Source of the DNA: Bactericera cockerelli
Taxonomy: Eukaryota; Arthropoda; Insecta; Hemiptera; Triozidae
Assembly: GCA_024516035.1 (NCBI GenBank)
Contig: CM044964.1
Coordinates: forward strand, 14,269,597-14,333,596
Direction of reading: 5' to 3'
DNA length: 64,000 nt
Position 1 is the stretch's first letter; each line of letters begins with the position of its first letter. Below are positions 52,936 to 64,000 of the stretch, piece after piece. Below the pieces are notes generated by a model, which searched no databases, had not been told where the DNA came from, and worked only from the letters and a program-made list of their open reading frames with translations. Made by a program: the position numbers and the translations under genes.

Positions 52936-53420
52936 TAATGACCTACATAATTCTTTATTATCTAACTTGTTGCATGCATTTCCTCTCTCTTTTCAATTCG
53001 ACTGGTTAGTTTTCTCTCTCTTTCTTTTCCTATCGAAGTTTTTCCGCTGGTCGATCATTGTATTATTTTATTAAATTGGAGGATGCTCTCTCACTTTCTT
53101 TCTTTTTTTCTTCTCTTTATCTTTCTTTCTGTTTGTTTCTCAATTTTCTTTGGCTTGCTTTCTCTTATCAAGCTTTTAAAATTAAGCACACATTTTCTCT
53201 CAAACTTTCTTGTTCCTCAAAATATCAATATTATTTCTTTCTCCATTTCTTCATCTTATTATATCTCGATTCCGCTCACCATCTCTTTCCTCAATATAAA
53301 AGTAGTTTTTTTTCTATTTATTATTATTAGTATTTTTATTATCCTTTATTTGGTCGTATACATAATTAAAATAGCTATCAAAGTTCAAGCAATGGAGAAG
53401 TTTCTCTTCGGGCAGCCTCA
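52626..53420. repeat. CT-rich sequence with (CT)n, no gene seen
   Basis: (CT)n at about 52898-52933 and pyrimidine-rich surroundings. Confidence 0.75.
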
Positions 53421-53431
53421 GCAATTTGTTT

Positions 53432-53699
53432 TTTTTTTTGAAGTGGGGTTTAACGTCGCTTTCAACTGCCATGGTCATATCACGACGGGGGTTTTACCCT
53501 CCATTCGCAGGAAACTCACAAACCTGCTACTCACATTGACCTCACCCAGCCTGAGTGGGGCCGGGAAAAGCCAGCGTCACGAGAATTAGAATTTGAATGG
53601 TCAGTTGGTCACCCATCCAAGTCTTAACCTCGCTGGATGTCGCTTAACTTCGGTATTCTGAAGGGAACCGGTGTATTCAACATGCCATCGACGCTGGCT
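53432..53699 (-). mobile_element. 5S rRNA-derived SINE, full length, 11 bp target duplication
   Basis: GCAATTTGTTT flanks the copy (53421-53431, 53700-53710). Nearly identical to 46801-47066, with an extra TTGGTCAG-like duplication in the box C region. The poly(A) tail appears as the T-run at left. Recent insertion. Confidence 0.93.
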
Positions 53700-53710
53700 G
53701 CAATTTGTTT

Positions 53711-54126
53711 GCATCAGACGATAAACGTCGCGTTGTAACCCATATTTCCACAAATAGTGAAAAAATACTAAAAATACTTTCAAAAAATAAAAAATACTTA
53801 AAATAAAAATAATTTATATCCTGTATAGAGAGGGTAATAATGAGAATGAGACTTTCTTATGTATAATAGAAAGATAAATTAAAAAAAGCTGTAATATGAG
53901 GAGAAAAAAAGCTAAATTAGACGAAGAAGATACAGATTTAAAAGAGATGAAACCTAAAACAGAAGAAGAAAATTGCGAGCAACAACTTTGCTTTAGAAGC
54001 CTAGATGGCTAACTTTATTATTTATGACTATTATATGACAAGATTATGGGGTTTCGTATTTTTATAATTATGACTTGTTTAAGGGACTTAATATATATAT
54101 GTTTTTTTTTTTTTAATTATGACAAG
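53711..54126. other. AT-rich sequence, no gene seen
   Basis: Nothing recognised. Ends where the duplicated segment begins. Confidence 0.4.
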
Positions 54127-54346
54127 TTTTTAGGGAGCTTTTTTTGTGTTTTCTGTTTGATATCTGTATATTTTTCTTCTTATTTTTTTGTTTTTTTTTT
54201 TAAATGTTCTATACCTACATAAATATTGTCTACAAGCAGTCTACGAAAGTACGTACTTACGTTAAAAGAATAAGTAGATATAAGAAAAATAGATTTAAAG
54301 TTATGAAAATTTTCATATTAAATTAATGATAATAATACTTTTTAGG

Positions 54347-54522
54347 GGAAAGTAACCACCAGGCGAGGTTAATGCTTCAAGAATTTTCTACCACCTAAAC
54401 TTTAAAGTCTTAATATTATGTGGTCACAAACTCAAATTAATGAGGAAAAATCCATGCACTGGTTGTGATTCGAACCAACGAATACCAAAATAGCGCGCTA
54501 ACCACTTGTTCACTAATTTATT
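54347..54522 (-). mobile_element. tRNA-derived SINE, family B
   Basis: AACCACCAGGCGAGGTTAAT, GAGGAAAAATCCATGCACTG and GATTCGAACCAACGAATACC in reverse orientation. Duplicated at 56788-56963. Confidence 0.8.
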
Positions 54523-54737
54523 TCCACAACTTATGGCTGATAATAGGTACTCGTAGATACCTGACTACCCAGTAAGAGTCAGCAATTAATTTTCTGGTAA
54601 CTTATGAACTCGTTAGAAGATTGAAAAAGTTCTGGCGTTATTTGTGTCACGTCATAATATTTCATTGTCTTTGCTGAATACAGCAAAAATATTTTCAAGT
54701 TCATGAAAGTAAAGTTAGAAGAAAGCAAGCTAATGAA

Positions 54738-56405
54738 AACAATGATGTTGATAGTCATGAGAACAATGATGTTGATAGTCTAAGAACAATGATGTTGATA
54801 GTCATGAGAACAATGATGTTGATAGTCATGAGAACAATGATGTTGATAGTCATGAGAACAATGATGTTGATAGTCATGAGAACACTGATGTTGATAGTCA
54901 TAAGAACAATGATGTTGATAATCATGAGAACAATGTTGTTGATAGTCTAAGAACAATGATGTTGATAGTCATGAGAACAATGATGTTGATAGTCATGAGA
55001 ACAATGTGATGTTGATAGTCATGAGAACAATGTGATGTTGATAGTCATGAGAACAATGTGATGTTGATAGTCATGAGAACAATGATGTTGATAGTCATGA
55101 GAACAATGATGTTGATAGTCATGAGAACAATGATGTTGATACTCATGAGAACAATGATGTTGATAGTCATAAGAACAATGATGTTGATACTCATGAGAAC
55201 AATGATGTTGATAGTCTACAAAGATGAATAAACAATGATGTTGATAGTCATGAGAACAATGATGGTTGGATGTGACTCAATGAGAACAATGATGTTGATA
55301 GTCATGAGAACAATGATGTTGATAGTAATGAGAACAATGATGTTGATAGTCATGAGAACAATGATGTTGATAGTCATGAGAACAATGATGTTGATACTCA
55401 TGAGAACAATGTGATGTTGATAGTCATAGAACAATGTGATGTTGATAGTCATGAGAACAATGATGTTGATAGTCATAAGAACAATGATGTTGATACTCAT
55501 GAGAACAATGATGTTGATATCATGAGAACAATGATGTTGATAGTCATGAGAACAATGATGTTGATACTCATGAGAACAATGATGTTGATAGTCATGAGAA
55601 CAATGGATGTTGATAGTCATGAGAACAATGATGTTGATAGTCATGAGAACAATGTGATGTTGATAGTCATGAGAACAATGTGATGTTGATAGTCATGAGA
55701 ACAATGTGATGTTGATAGTCATGAGAACAATGATGTTGATAGTCATGAGAACAATGATGTTGATAGTCATGAGAACAATGATGTTGATACTCATGAGAAC
55801 AATGATGTTGATAGTCATAAGAACAATGATGTTGATACTCATGAGAACAATGATGTTGATATCATGAGAACAATGATGTTGATAGTCATGAGAACAATGA
55901 TGTTGATACTATGAGAACAATGATGTTGATAGTCATGAGAACAATGATGTTGATAGTATGAGAACAATGATGTTGATAGTCATGAGAACAATGATGTTGA
56001 TAGTCATGAGAACAATGATGTTGATACTCATGAGAACAATGTGATGTTGATAGTCATGAGAACAATGTGATGTTGATAGTCATGAGAACAATGATGTTGA
56101 TAGTCATAAGAACAATGATGTTGATACTCATGAGAACAATGATGTTGATAGTCATGAGAACAATGATGTTGATAGTCATGAGAACAATGATGTTGATACT
56201 CATGAGAACAATGATGTTGATAGTCATGAGAACAATGATGTTGATAGTAATGAGAACAATGATGTTGATAGTCATGAGAACAATGATGTTGATAGTCATG
56301 AGAACAATGATGTTGATACTCATGAGAACAATGTGATGTTGATAGTCATGAGAACAATGTGATGTTGATAGTCATGAGAACAATGATGTTGATACTCATG
56401 AGAAC
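54738..56405 (+). repeat. 24 bp repeat array 1, about 69 units
   Basis: Unit AACAATGATGTTGATAGTCA TGAG. Variants: GATACTCAT, CATAAG, AATGTGATG (two bases longer) and a few deletions. In register it reads NNDVDSHE; other frames read MRTMMLIV, and the reverse strand reads INIIVLMT. Frames break at the variants. Confidence 0.97.
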
Positions 56406-56787
56406 AAAGCCTGGATCGCACTGAGTGCAACATTCTGTCTCAGCAACGTTTCATGCTCCTCTCTTCCTTAAGGATCAAATGAGATTGAAACCCACTGACT
56501 TTGCAAAGCGTTGCAACACTTCCGATTTAAGTTGGAAAAAGTGCTGCGCAACGTTACGAGACAAACTTTTTAGGGAGCTTTTTTTGTGTTTTCTGTTTGA
56601 TATCTGTATATTTTTCTTCTTATTTTTTGTTTTTTTTTTTTTAAATGTTCTATACCTACATAAATATTGTCTACAAGCAGTCTACGAAAGTACGTACTTA
56701 CGTTAAAAGAATAAGTAGATATAAGAAAAATAGATTTAAAGTTATGAAAATTTTCATATTAAATTAATGATAATAATACTTTTTAGG

Positions 56788-56963
56788 GGAAAGTAACCAC
56801 CAGGCGAGGTTAATGCTTCAAGAATTTTCTACCACCTAAACTTTAAAGTCTTAATATTATGTGGTCACAAACTCAAATTAATGAGGAAAAATCCATGCAC
56901 TGGTTGTGATTCGAACCAACGAATACCAAAATAGCGCGCTAACCACTTGTTCACTAATTTATA
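56788..56963 (-). mobile_element. tRNA-derived SINE, family B (duplicate of 54347-54522)
   Basis: Same sequence and position in the unit; it arose by the segmental duplication rather than by new insertion. Confidence 0.8.
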
Positions 56964-57177
56964 TTCCACAACTTATGGCTGATAATAGGTACTCGTAGAT
57001 ACCTGACTACCCAGTAAGAGTCAGCAATTAATTTTCTGGTAACTTATGAACTCGTTAGAAGATTGAAAAAGTTCTGGCGTTATTTGTGTCACGTCATAAT
57101 ATTTCATTGTCTTTGCTGAATACAGCAAAAATATTTTCAAGTTCATGAAAGTAAAGTTAGAAGAAAGCAAGCTAATG

Positions 57178-59188
57178 AAAACAATGATGTTGATAGTCAT
57201 GAGAACAATGATGTTGATAGTCTAAGAACAATGATGTTGATAGTCATGAGAACAATGATGTTGATAGTCATGAGAACAATGATGTTGATAGTCATGAGAA
57301 CAATGATGTTGATAGTCATGAGAACACTGATGTTGATAGTCATAAGAACAATGATGTTGATAATCATGAGAACAATGTTGTTGATAGTCTAAGAACAATG
57401 ATGTTGATAGTCATGAGAACAATGATGTTGATAGTCATGAGAACAATGTGATGTTGATAGTCATGAGAACAATGTGATGTTGATAGTCATGAGAACAATG
57501 TGATGTTGATAGTCATGAGAACAATGATGTTGATAGTCATGAGAACAATGATGTTGATAGTCATGAGAACAATGATGTTGATACTCATGAGAACAATGAT
57601 GTTGATAGTCATAAGAACAATGATGTTGATACTCATGAGAACAATGATGTTGATAGTCATGAGAACAATGATGTTGATAGTCATGAGAACAATGATGTTG
57701 ATACTCATGAGAACAATGATGTTGATAGTCATGAGAACAATGATGTTGATAGTAATGAGAACAATGATGTTGATAGTCATGAGAACAATGATGTTGATAG
57801 TCATGAGAACAATGATGTTGATACTCATGAGAACAATGTGATGTTGATAGTCATGAGAACAATGTGATGTTGATAGTCATGAGAACAATGATGTTGATAG
57901 TCATAAGAACAATGATGTTGATACTCATGAGAACAATGATGTTGATAGTCATGAGAACAATGATGTTGATAGTCATGAGAACAATGATGTTGATACTCAT
58001 GAGAACAATGATGTTGATAGTCATGAGAACAATGATGTTGATAGTCATGAGAACAATGATGTTGATAGTCATGAGAACAATGTGATGTTGATAGTCATGA
58101 GAACAATGTGATGTTGATAGTCATGAGAACAATGTGATGTTGATAGTCATGAGAACAATGATGTTGATAGTCATGAGAACAATGATGTTGATAGTCATGA
58201 GAACAATGATGTTGATACTCATGAGAACAATGATGTTGATAGTCATAAGAACAATGATGTTGATACTCATGAGAACAATGATGTTGATAGTCATGAGAAC
58301 AATGATGTTGATAGTCATGAGAACAATGATGTTGATACTCATGAGAACAATGATGTTGATAGTCATGAGAACAATGATGTTGATAGTAATGAGAACAATG
58401 ATGTTGATAGTCATGAGAACAATGATGTTGATAGTCATGAGAACAATGATGTTGATACTCATGAGAACAATGTGATGTTGATAGTCATGAGAACAATGTG
58501 ATGTTGATAGTCATGAGAACAATGATGTTGATAGTCATAAGAACAATGATGTTGATACTCATGAGAACAATGATGTTGATAGTCATGAGAACAATGATGT
58601 TGATAGTCATGAGAACAATGATGTTGATACTCATGAGAACAATGATGTTGATAGTCATGAGAACAATGATGTTGATAGTAATGAGAACAATGATGTTGAT
58701 AGTCATGAGAACAATGATGTTGATAGTCATGAGAACAATGATGTTGATACTCATGAGAACAATGTGATGTTGATAGTCATGAGAACAATGTGATGTTGAT
58801 AGTCATGAGAACAATGATGTTGATACTCATGAGAACAATGATGTTGATACTCATGAGAACAATGATGTTGATAGTCATGAGAACAGTGATGTTGATAGTC
58901 ATGAGAACAATGTGATGTTGATAGTCATGAGAACAATGTGATGTTAATAGTCATGAGAACAATGATGTTGATACTCATGAGAACAATGTGATGTTGATAG
59001 TCATGAGAACAATGTGATGTTGATAGTCATGAGAACAATGATGTTGATACTCATGAGAACAATGATGTTGATAGTCATGAGAACAATGATGTTGATACTC
59101 ATGAGAACAATGTGATGTTGATAGTCATGAGAACAATGTGATGTTGATAGTCATGAGAACAATGATGTTGATAGTCATGAAAACAAAG
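57178..59188 (+). repeat. 24 bp repeat array 2, about 83 units with 634 bp higher-order repeat
   Basis: Same unit and variants as array 1. The variant pattern of 57487-58120 recurs in 58121-58754, a period of 634 bp. Confidence 0.97.
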
Positions 59189-59382
59189 CCTGGATCGCAC
59201 TGAGTGCAACATTCTGTCTCAGCAACGTTTCATGCTCCTCTCTTCCTTAAGGATCAAATGAGATTGAAACCCACTGACTTTGCAAAGCGTTGCAACACTT
59301 CCGATTTAAGTTGGAAAAAGTGCTGCGCAACGTTACGAGACAAAATGTTGGACTCAATGGATTCCCGTCTTTAGTTTTTATT
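59189..59382 (+). other. Right flank of the array with short open frame
   Basis: From 59208 one frame reads QHSVSATFHAPLFLKDQMRL, KPTDFAKRCNTSDLSWKKCC, ATLRDKMLDSMDSRL to a stop near 59373. The copy 1 version (from 56425) is broken at the duplication junction. No family recognised and no splice sites, so it is not called a gene. Confidence 0.25.
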
Positions 59383-59580
59383 GTTGAAGATGATTTTGAA
59401 ATTGACGATGAGAATAGTTTTGTTGATAATGTTGTTGAGAATAATTTGGAAATTGATGATGAGAATAAATGGGGTGATAATGTTGTTGTTAGTATTGTTT
59501 TTGTTGCTGTTGTTAAAGATGATTTTTAAATTAATGATAAAAATAATTCTGGTGATATTGTTGTTGTTGTTGTTGTCCTA
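59383..59580. repeat. GTT/GAT-rich degenerate repeat
   Basis: GATGATTTTGAAATTGACGA and GTTGATAATGTTGTTGAGAA recur irregularly. The vocabulary resembles the 24 bp array and may be its decayed edge. Confidence 0.55.
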
Positions 59581-59582
59581 TA

Positions 59583-59640
59583 GACCTTTCCTTGTCTTGT
59601 AGACTTTCTGAAAGGAAAGTTTATCTCGTGAACTCTTGTC
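59583..59640. repeat. ACTTTC-type hairpin end
   Basis: CCTTTCCTTGTCTTGTAGAC then TTTCTGAAAGGAAAGT forms an inverted pair like the family H end at 29296. No octamer tract follows. Confidence 0.4.
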
Positions 59641-59818
59641 TCATTTTCTCGAGTGCTTTTGTGAAGTTTACACCCTGCAAGTTTCTCTATAACGAGCATG
59701 TGCATAATTAGTGAGCGTTCAGGAGTGCATTAGGACGAGCTTTGAGAAGCCTTTGAATATTAAGATCCTTCTTCTCCTTTATGTTCATCTTCTGTCGAAG
59801 ATTGCAAGTTGGAACTCA

Positions 59819-59889
59819 TTCAGGCGCGTAGCCAAAGGGGGTTTTGCGGAGAACCCCCCTCCCCAAATTTGATCAGCTACGCTCCTGAA
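59819..59889. mobile_element. 71 bp fold-back mini-element
   Basis: TTCAGGCGCGTAGC and GCTACGCTCCTGAA are imperfect inverted ends. Inside, GGGGGTT and AACCCCC also pair. Similar GTAGC-ended repeats are familiar from arthropod genomes. Confidence 0.5.
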
Positions 59890-60344
59890 CCCATCATGGC
59901 AATGTGAGATGGGATCAGCTCGGAATAGTTGACAAGTTTTGAAGTCAAACCATTTTCTTCAGAGTAATAAAGAGTCTTAACGGTGCTGGGGATATAACCC
60001 CCGTCAATGCTATGAGGTCAATGTAGAGAAATACAGAAGAGAAGTTATTACGCGTTTGTTTCATTGCTTCACATTGTGATAGTTGAACCTGGTTCTAAGA
60101 GATCTGGACATAAGAGGAACCTTGTTATTATAAGAGAAAATTTTCGAGGTCAAATTTATGTACCTCTAAGGGAAAACAACCTCTTTATTAGAGAAACCTG
60201 TATATAAGAGATTCCAGTCCTTTTAATTATCTTATATCCAGGTTCTTATATTGAATTATATTATTTATCCAGGTTCAATTGCATTACTGAAAAATGCGCT
60301 GGACTTGGATCTTGGAAGCCTCTTTTGTGCTTGTGTGGTGTGGG
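59890..60344. other. AT-rich sequence, no gene seen
   Basis: Short related words (ATATAAGAGA/TTATAAGAGA) but no clear family. Confidence 0.4.
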
Positions 60345-60470
<126 letters not shown>

Positions 60471-60880
60471 TGTGTGAATGTTTCGGAGGGTGAAAATTGA
60501 TTAGCATCATGATTCAACTCGTTCACAACTTTCTATTTCACACTAATTTCTTCACCTGGAATACATTTTGTGAGTTATTTCAACCGTACTGCCTGTACTT
60601 TCGGCATGGATAAATTAATACATTTTGCAATGAAGTATTCAAAATTCATACCTTGGAGTGTTCAAAATGAATATACATATTGAAGTATTCTTCAAAATGA
60701 ATACATTGCAGCGTTTAGAGTTATAGGGAGTATCAATGTTTTGCTGTAAGCTGTAAATAGTAGTATGTAAATGTGTATATTAGTATCGAAATAATCTTTT
60801 GTTAAAATGTGTTTGAATAAATCGATGAGATGGAAAGAGGAGGACAGAAGATAAATATAAAACGTAGATAGTCGTAGGAA
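60471..60880. other. AT-rich sequence, no gene seen
   Basis: AAAATGAATA and GAAGTATTCA words recur. No gene. Confidence 0.4.
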
Positions 60881-61480
60881 TGCTAGTATAATAGAGAGAG
60901 AGTGAGAGAGAGAGGGAGAGGAAATAGATATAGAGGTGAAGAAGAAACAGAGAGAAGGGGATAAAAGAGAAAAAGCAATAGTAGGTGGATCGCCGTAGGA
61001 ATGCTAGAATAATAGAGAAAGGTTATGGACCTAAAGGTAAAGAGAAGCAGATATAGAGAAGAAAAAGGGATAGGCGAATAGATGTAGGTTTGATAGGGTG
61101 ATAGAGAGAGACAGAGAAACAGATAGAGAGGTAAATAGAACAAACGAGATATAGAGAGAGAGAGAGAGATAAGAAAAGGGATAGTAGGTGGATAATCGTA
61201 GGGATGTTACAATAATAGAGAGAGTTAATGTCATAGAAATAGAGGTAAATAGAAAGAGAGATAGAGAAAGAGATTGAAAAGGGATAGAAGGTGAAGTTAG
61301 GAATGCTAGAATAATAGAGAGAGATAGAGGCAATGTCATACTTCTAAAGGTACAAAGAAAGAGAGAGAGAATGTTCAGTGAGATAATGAAGCAACATCCC
61401 CTAACGTGTTGTTATAACAAAGTCGTTGTAAACTCATTGCACCAGACACAGTCAATAGGCCTATAGAGATTTGAAATGGT

Positions 61481-61526
<46 letters not shown>

Positions 61527-61540
61527 GAACGAAGATGAGA
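60881..61540. repeat. GA-rich domain with about 100 bp irregular repeat
   Basis: GGAATGCTAG(T/A)ATAATAGAGA recurs at about 60877, 61003, 61200 (variant) and 61300, each followed by GAGAGATAGAGG-type sequence: an old tandem repeat embedded in GA microsatellite. Confidence 0.75.
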
Positions 61541-61894
61541 TGGAGATACAGATTTGAGCAAGACCTGAGATAGATAAACTGGAGATTCGGGGATATGGAG
61601 AGTGGAAAGTGTTTCTAGAATGGCCTACAGAGCCTCATTCTAAAGAGCACACTCACTCTCAAAATAACTAAACTAACTCACTCTCAAAATAACTAAACCA
61701 CTTTTCAATCGTCAAATTTCGTAGAAACAAGACACTCTCAGAATGCATTAGGCAATTATTTCAACCAAATTTGACGGTTGACAGGGAGATTTGAGGATAT
61801 TGAGATTATTGAGAATGAGATCGACTCAGAGAATGTACCATGTTTTTTTGTTTTGTTTATATATGTATATTATGTTTAAGGTGTAGTTTGTAAT
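61541..61894. other. Unique sequence, no gene seen
   Basis: Contains a direct repeat CTCACTCTCAAAATAACTAA (two copies near 61650-61700). Otherwise unassigned. Confidence 0.4.
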
Positions 61895-61990
61895 CAAACA
61901 CCTCGGCCGAGGTGTGAAGAACGCCTATACAAAGAAAGAGACAGCCCGGCAGAGTGTAAGGTTACGGAAAACATAGTTCCCATGCATTTC
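61895..61990 (+). repeat. Repeat end with perfect 16 bp palindrome
   Basis: CACCTCGGCCGAGGTG (61899-61914), then GTGAAGAACGCCTATACAAA and GAGACAGCCCGGCAGAGTGT. Matches 9655-9735 inverted. Confidence 0.65.
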
Positions 61991-62289
61991 ATGTACTTTC
62001 AGCCAGAGAAAAGTGCAACATGAATTTAGAAAATTGCGATTTTTATTGCAGAAATGGACTCTACGTCGAAAAATAAATTGATTTGACTTTTTGTTTGACT
62101 TCCTAGGCCAACGGGAACCCTATTTCCGAGACCCCCAAACAATCGTGAAAGACATGAAAAGATTCATAATTTTTTTTTTTTTTTTTTTTCCGTTTTTTTT
62201 TTTCATACGGATCCTTTGAGACCCGACTTCGTGTCCTTAACTTGGCACTGAAGATTAAGTGAGGTGTCTAAAGTGATGAAGATATAATG
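61991..62289. other. Unassigned sequence with long T-runs
   Basis: T-runs at about 62170-62190. No gene seen. Confidence 0.4.
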
Positions 62290-62480
62290 GAGATGAGCCC
62301 GGACCAAAAAAAAATTCTAAATTATAAGCGGGCGGCCCATTTGGGCGGCCTCGGATTTTGGGAGCCCAAATCGGGAATTGAAGGATAATATTATTCTTAA
62401 GTGGTATCAAATGAAAGATCTTGATGAGCAGATACCAAATTTATTTATTTTATTCCTTCATCCGGTCCACTGGGTGGCAC
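62290..62480. mobile_element. Probable interspersed repeat fragment
   Basis: GGTATCAAATGAAAGATCTTGATGAG-type phrasing (62402 on) is common in insect repeats that also carry family G-like blocks. The GCGGGCGGCCCATTTGGGCG hairpin lies at the left. No second copy in the window. Confidence 0.35.
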
Positions 62481-62649
62481 CTGGTGGCCTTTTCATTTTC
62501 TTTGGCGGATAGGTACCTTCGAATCCTTAGCTTAGTGGTCAGATCTTGGCCAGTATGTATTTTTCGAGATGACCTCGCTCTCTCACTGCAAAATTTTAAT
62601 GTTTAAGTTTCCAAGTATATTTAGTTAGTTCATTTTCCGTCCGATTCTT

Positions 62650-62735
62650 CAGAAGTCAACTTTGTCTATTGGTAGCAAGCTCGACCTGCAACCCAGTTAG
62701 CATGGGTTCGAATCCTGGCGGGGACGAAATTTTTT
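62650..62735 (+). mobile_element. tRNA-like SINE head, unassigned
   Basis: TCTATTGGTAGCAAGCTCGA and CATGGGTTCGAATCCTGGCG have A/B-box spacing, and the T-arm pairs. The acceptor and D-arms do not complete a cloverleaf, so it is not called a tRNA gene. Confidence 0.45.
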
Positions 62736-62954
62736 AGCTATATATTTTCACTTTGGGCTTAACGTTGTTTTGTTTTTCCGATCTTTATATTTTATCTTCA
62801 TGACAACCTCATTACCCTCGCGAGGAAAATTTTAGTAGTTGCAGAATTGGCCAATGACGTGCATTACGAGATTGATTTTGGACAATCATGGTTGAATGGA
62901 GATAAAATATGAATTAGCTCTCATAATGTCGATGCTACTCATTAAAAGTTGTGA

Positions 62955-63170
62955 CAAAGTAGTGACTTTGGCCAAGTGGGTAGCATACTAGGCTTGCACG
63001 CACGATGACTTGGGTTCGATCCCCTTTAGGGAAGTTTTTCCTCTCTGTCCATTATGTCCAGGGTACACTCATACCTCGTGAGGTATTGATAAGGGACGTC
63101 ACCACCGTGTTCTCTCCCGCTCATGGTTTTATGAACACCTAATTGTCTCCCGTCGCGTCGCTTGCATTTT
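62955..63170 (+). mobile_element. tRNA-derived SINE, family D
   Basis: CTTTGGCCAAGTGGGTAGCA (A box), TGACTTGGGTTCGATCCCC (B box), AGGGTACACTCATACCTCGT and GAGGTATTGATAAGGGACGT. The best copy of the family. Confidence 0.75.
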
Positions 63171-63234
63171 TACCTGAGTTTAAATCTACATATTTTAGGC
63201 TTAGCATAAACATTATAATCGAAACACCTAGGAA

Positions 63235-63465
63235 TCATTGATGTAGACCTGAGGCATGGCCTTCTATGTATTTTTCCTAACCATATGATAAACCCAAGGC
63301 ATTGCCTTCTATATATTTACCTAACCCTACTATAAACCCGAGGCATTGCCTTCTATGTATTATCCCTAACACTTCTATATTCCTAAGGCATGGCTTTCAA
63401 TGTATTTTACTTAAATCTACTATACACTGAAGGCATTGCCTTTCATTAGTTAGAAATTTTAAAGA
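63235..63465. repeat. About 50 bp minisatellite, 5 units
   Basis: GAGGCATTGCCTTCTATGTA with a variable AT-rich linker (TTTTCCTAACC...CTATAAACC) recurs about every 47-55 bp. Confidence 0.85.
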
Positions 63466-63920
63466 TTTCCTTATAAAAGGTCGATTCTTTTATAAAAATG
63501 ATAATTTTATAGTTTTCGTTTTCTTAAATACCTAATGTAAAAAAGCATGGTCTTATTTCCGGGAGAGATACTCGTGGTGACCCCTACGACAAGCCGGAGA
63601 GAATTCGGGTAAGAAAAGGTCAACGGGAGAGAACTCATTATCTCACCTTGATAAGGTGATTAGTTGAATACAAATTAATTTCTTTGTCATTTATAAATCC
63701 AGGTGTTTTAGTGTCCCTCATAGGAGGTCTATTCAGGAGGCTCCGAGGTCTATTCAGCATTGAAAGATAAATCATGTGGAGTATAGAATCAAAAGGTCTT
63801 GCATTGCAAATTTATATATTATTTACTCACTTTGGGGACTCAGGGGGCCAAATCTGTGATCCAAATACATATTGACCTTAGAAAAATTAAATACCTACTA
63901 CTTAAACTATATCATAAAAA
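63466..63920. other. Unassigned sequence, no gene seen
   Basis: CACCTTGATAAGGTGA (about 63645-63660) is a 16 bp palindrome. Otherwise nothing recognised. Confidence 0.4.
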
Positions 63921-64000
63921 AACACTGCCAATTATGGACACAATACTTCCTCGTGATTGCTTCACATTGTAAACACGTGCCAAATTTGAGATTTTTTTAG
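63921..64000 (+). mobile_element. Family G palindrome-ended element, copy 5 (cut by window end)
   Basis: AACACTGCCAATTATGGACA, CAATACTTCCTCGTGATTGC and ACACGTGCCAAATTTGAGAT match the start of copies 1 and 3. Confidence 0.75.

Larger units (their letters stand above)
54127..56565. repeat. Segmental tandem duplication, copy 1
   Basis: Starts TTTTTAGGGAGCTTTTTTTG and ends ACGTTACGAGACAAA. Left flank, a SINE B copy, a 24 bp array and a right flank of about 155 bp are all repeated in copy 2 (56567-59344) with only a few flank differences. Confidence 0.9.
56567..59344. repeat. Segmental tandem duplication, copy 2
   Basis: Begins at the same TTTTTAGGGAGC junction and ends at the same ACGAGACAAA as copy 1. 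About 340 bp longer, mainly in the array. Confidence 0.9.

Noticed and set aside
54738..59188. Array open frames of 73-142 codons on both strands as repeat proteins
   Set aside because: The 24 bp unit lacks stops in several frames on both strands; frames break at unit variants and no gene signals flank them.
62421..62606. 61-codon open frame near a TATTTTTCGAGATGACC block
   Set aside because: Overlaps a likely interspersed repeat fragment and has no splice or homology signature.

Overview
The window is eukaryotic nuclear DNA that is mostly non-coding: AT-rich, intron-bearing and crowded with interspersed repeats. tRNA-derived and 5S-rRNA-derived SINEs, LINE 3' ends, TA-flanked fold-back elements, long GA/CT microsatellites and TAGGTACCT-rich unique DNA together suggest an arthropod, probably an insect. 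A hemipteran or planthopper-like source is a guess from overall flavour and is not proven. There are no operons, prokaryotic signals or CRISPR arrays.

Host coding sequence is sparse. A GC-rich 220 bp exon with good splice sites (30974-31193, +) and a phase-compatible exon start (from 42445, +) could belong to one gene with an 11.25 kb intron. The second exon runs into a GA microsatellite without a splice donor. A second candidate is a small minus-strand gene for a single-membrane-span protein (about 28091-27349), apparently broken by one extra base.

Layout. 0-7 kb: LINE tail, SINE cluster, then a region (2.7-4.5 kb) where the SINE cluster recurs twice, interleaved with a 19-20 bp repeat. 7-10 kb: CT-rich minisatellite, LINE tails, SINEs. 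10.5-13.6 kb: two abutting TA-flanked fold-back elements, one with a 5S-derived SINE in its loop. 14-17.4 kb: three copies of an element ending in a 36 bp palindrome. 20.2 kb: a complete-looking type I hammerhead ribozyme. 24-26.8 kb: satellite arrays. 27-31 kb: the two gene candidates, with SINEs and a MITE. 31.4-33.9 kb: a third fold-back element holding a Tc1/mariner-like transposase tail. 34-38 kb: minisatellite and polypurine/polypyrimidine blocks. 38.3-39.3 kb and 41.7-41.9 kb: a repeat family with a 38 bp satellite, in opposite orientations. 42-54 kb: exon start, SINEs, MITEs and CT/GA blocks. 54.1-59.3 kb: a tandem segmental duplication, each copy with a 24 bp repeat array. 59-64 kb: microsatellites, SINEs and the start of another palindrome-ended element.

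The most interesting items are the hammerhead ribozyme (with a decayed relative at 14.1 kb), the 5S-derived SINE family with two promoter forms, the palindrome-ended elements, the MITE whose terminal repeat itself folds, and the interleaved 2.7-4.5 kb region, which may be an assembly artefact. All assignments come from reading the sequence without database searches.
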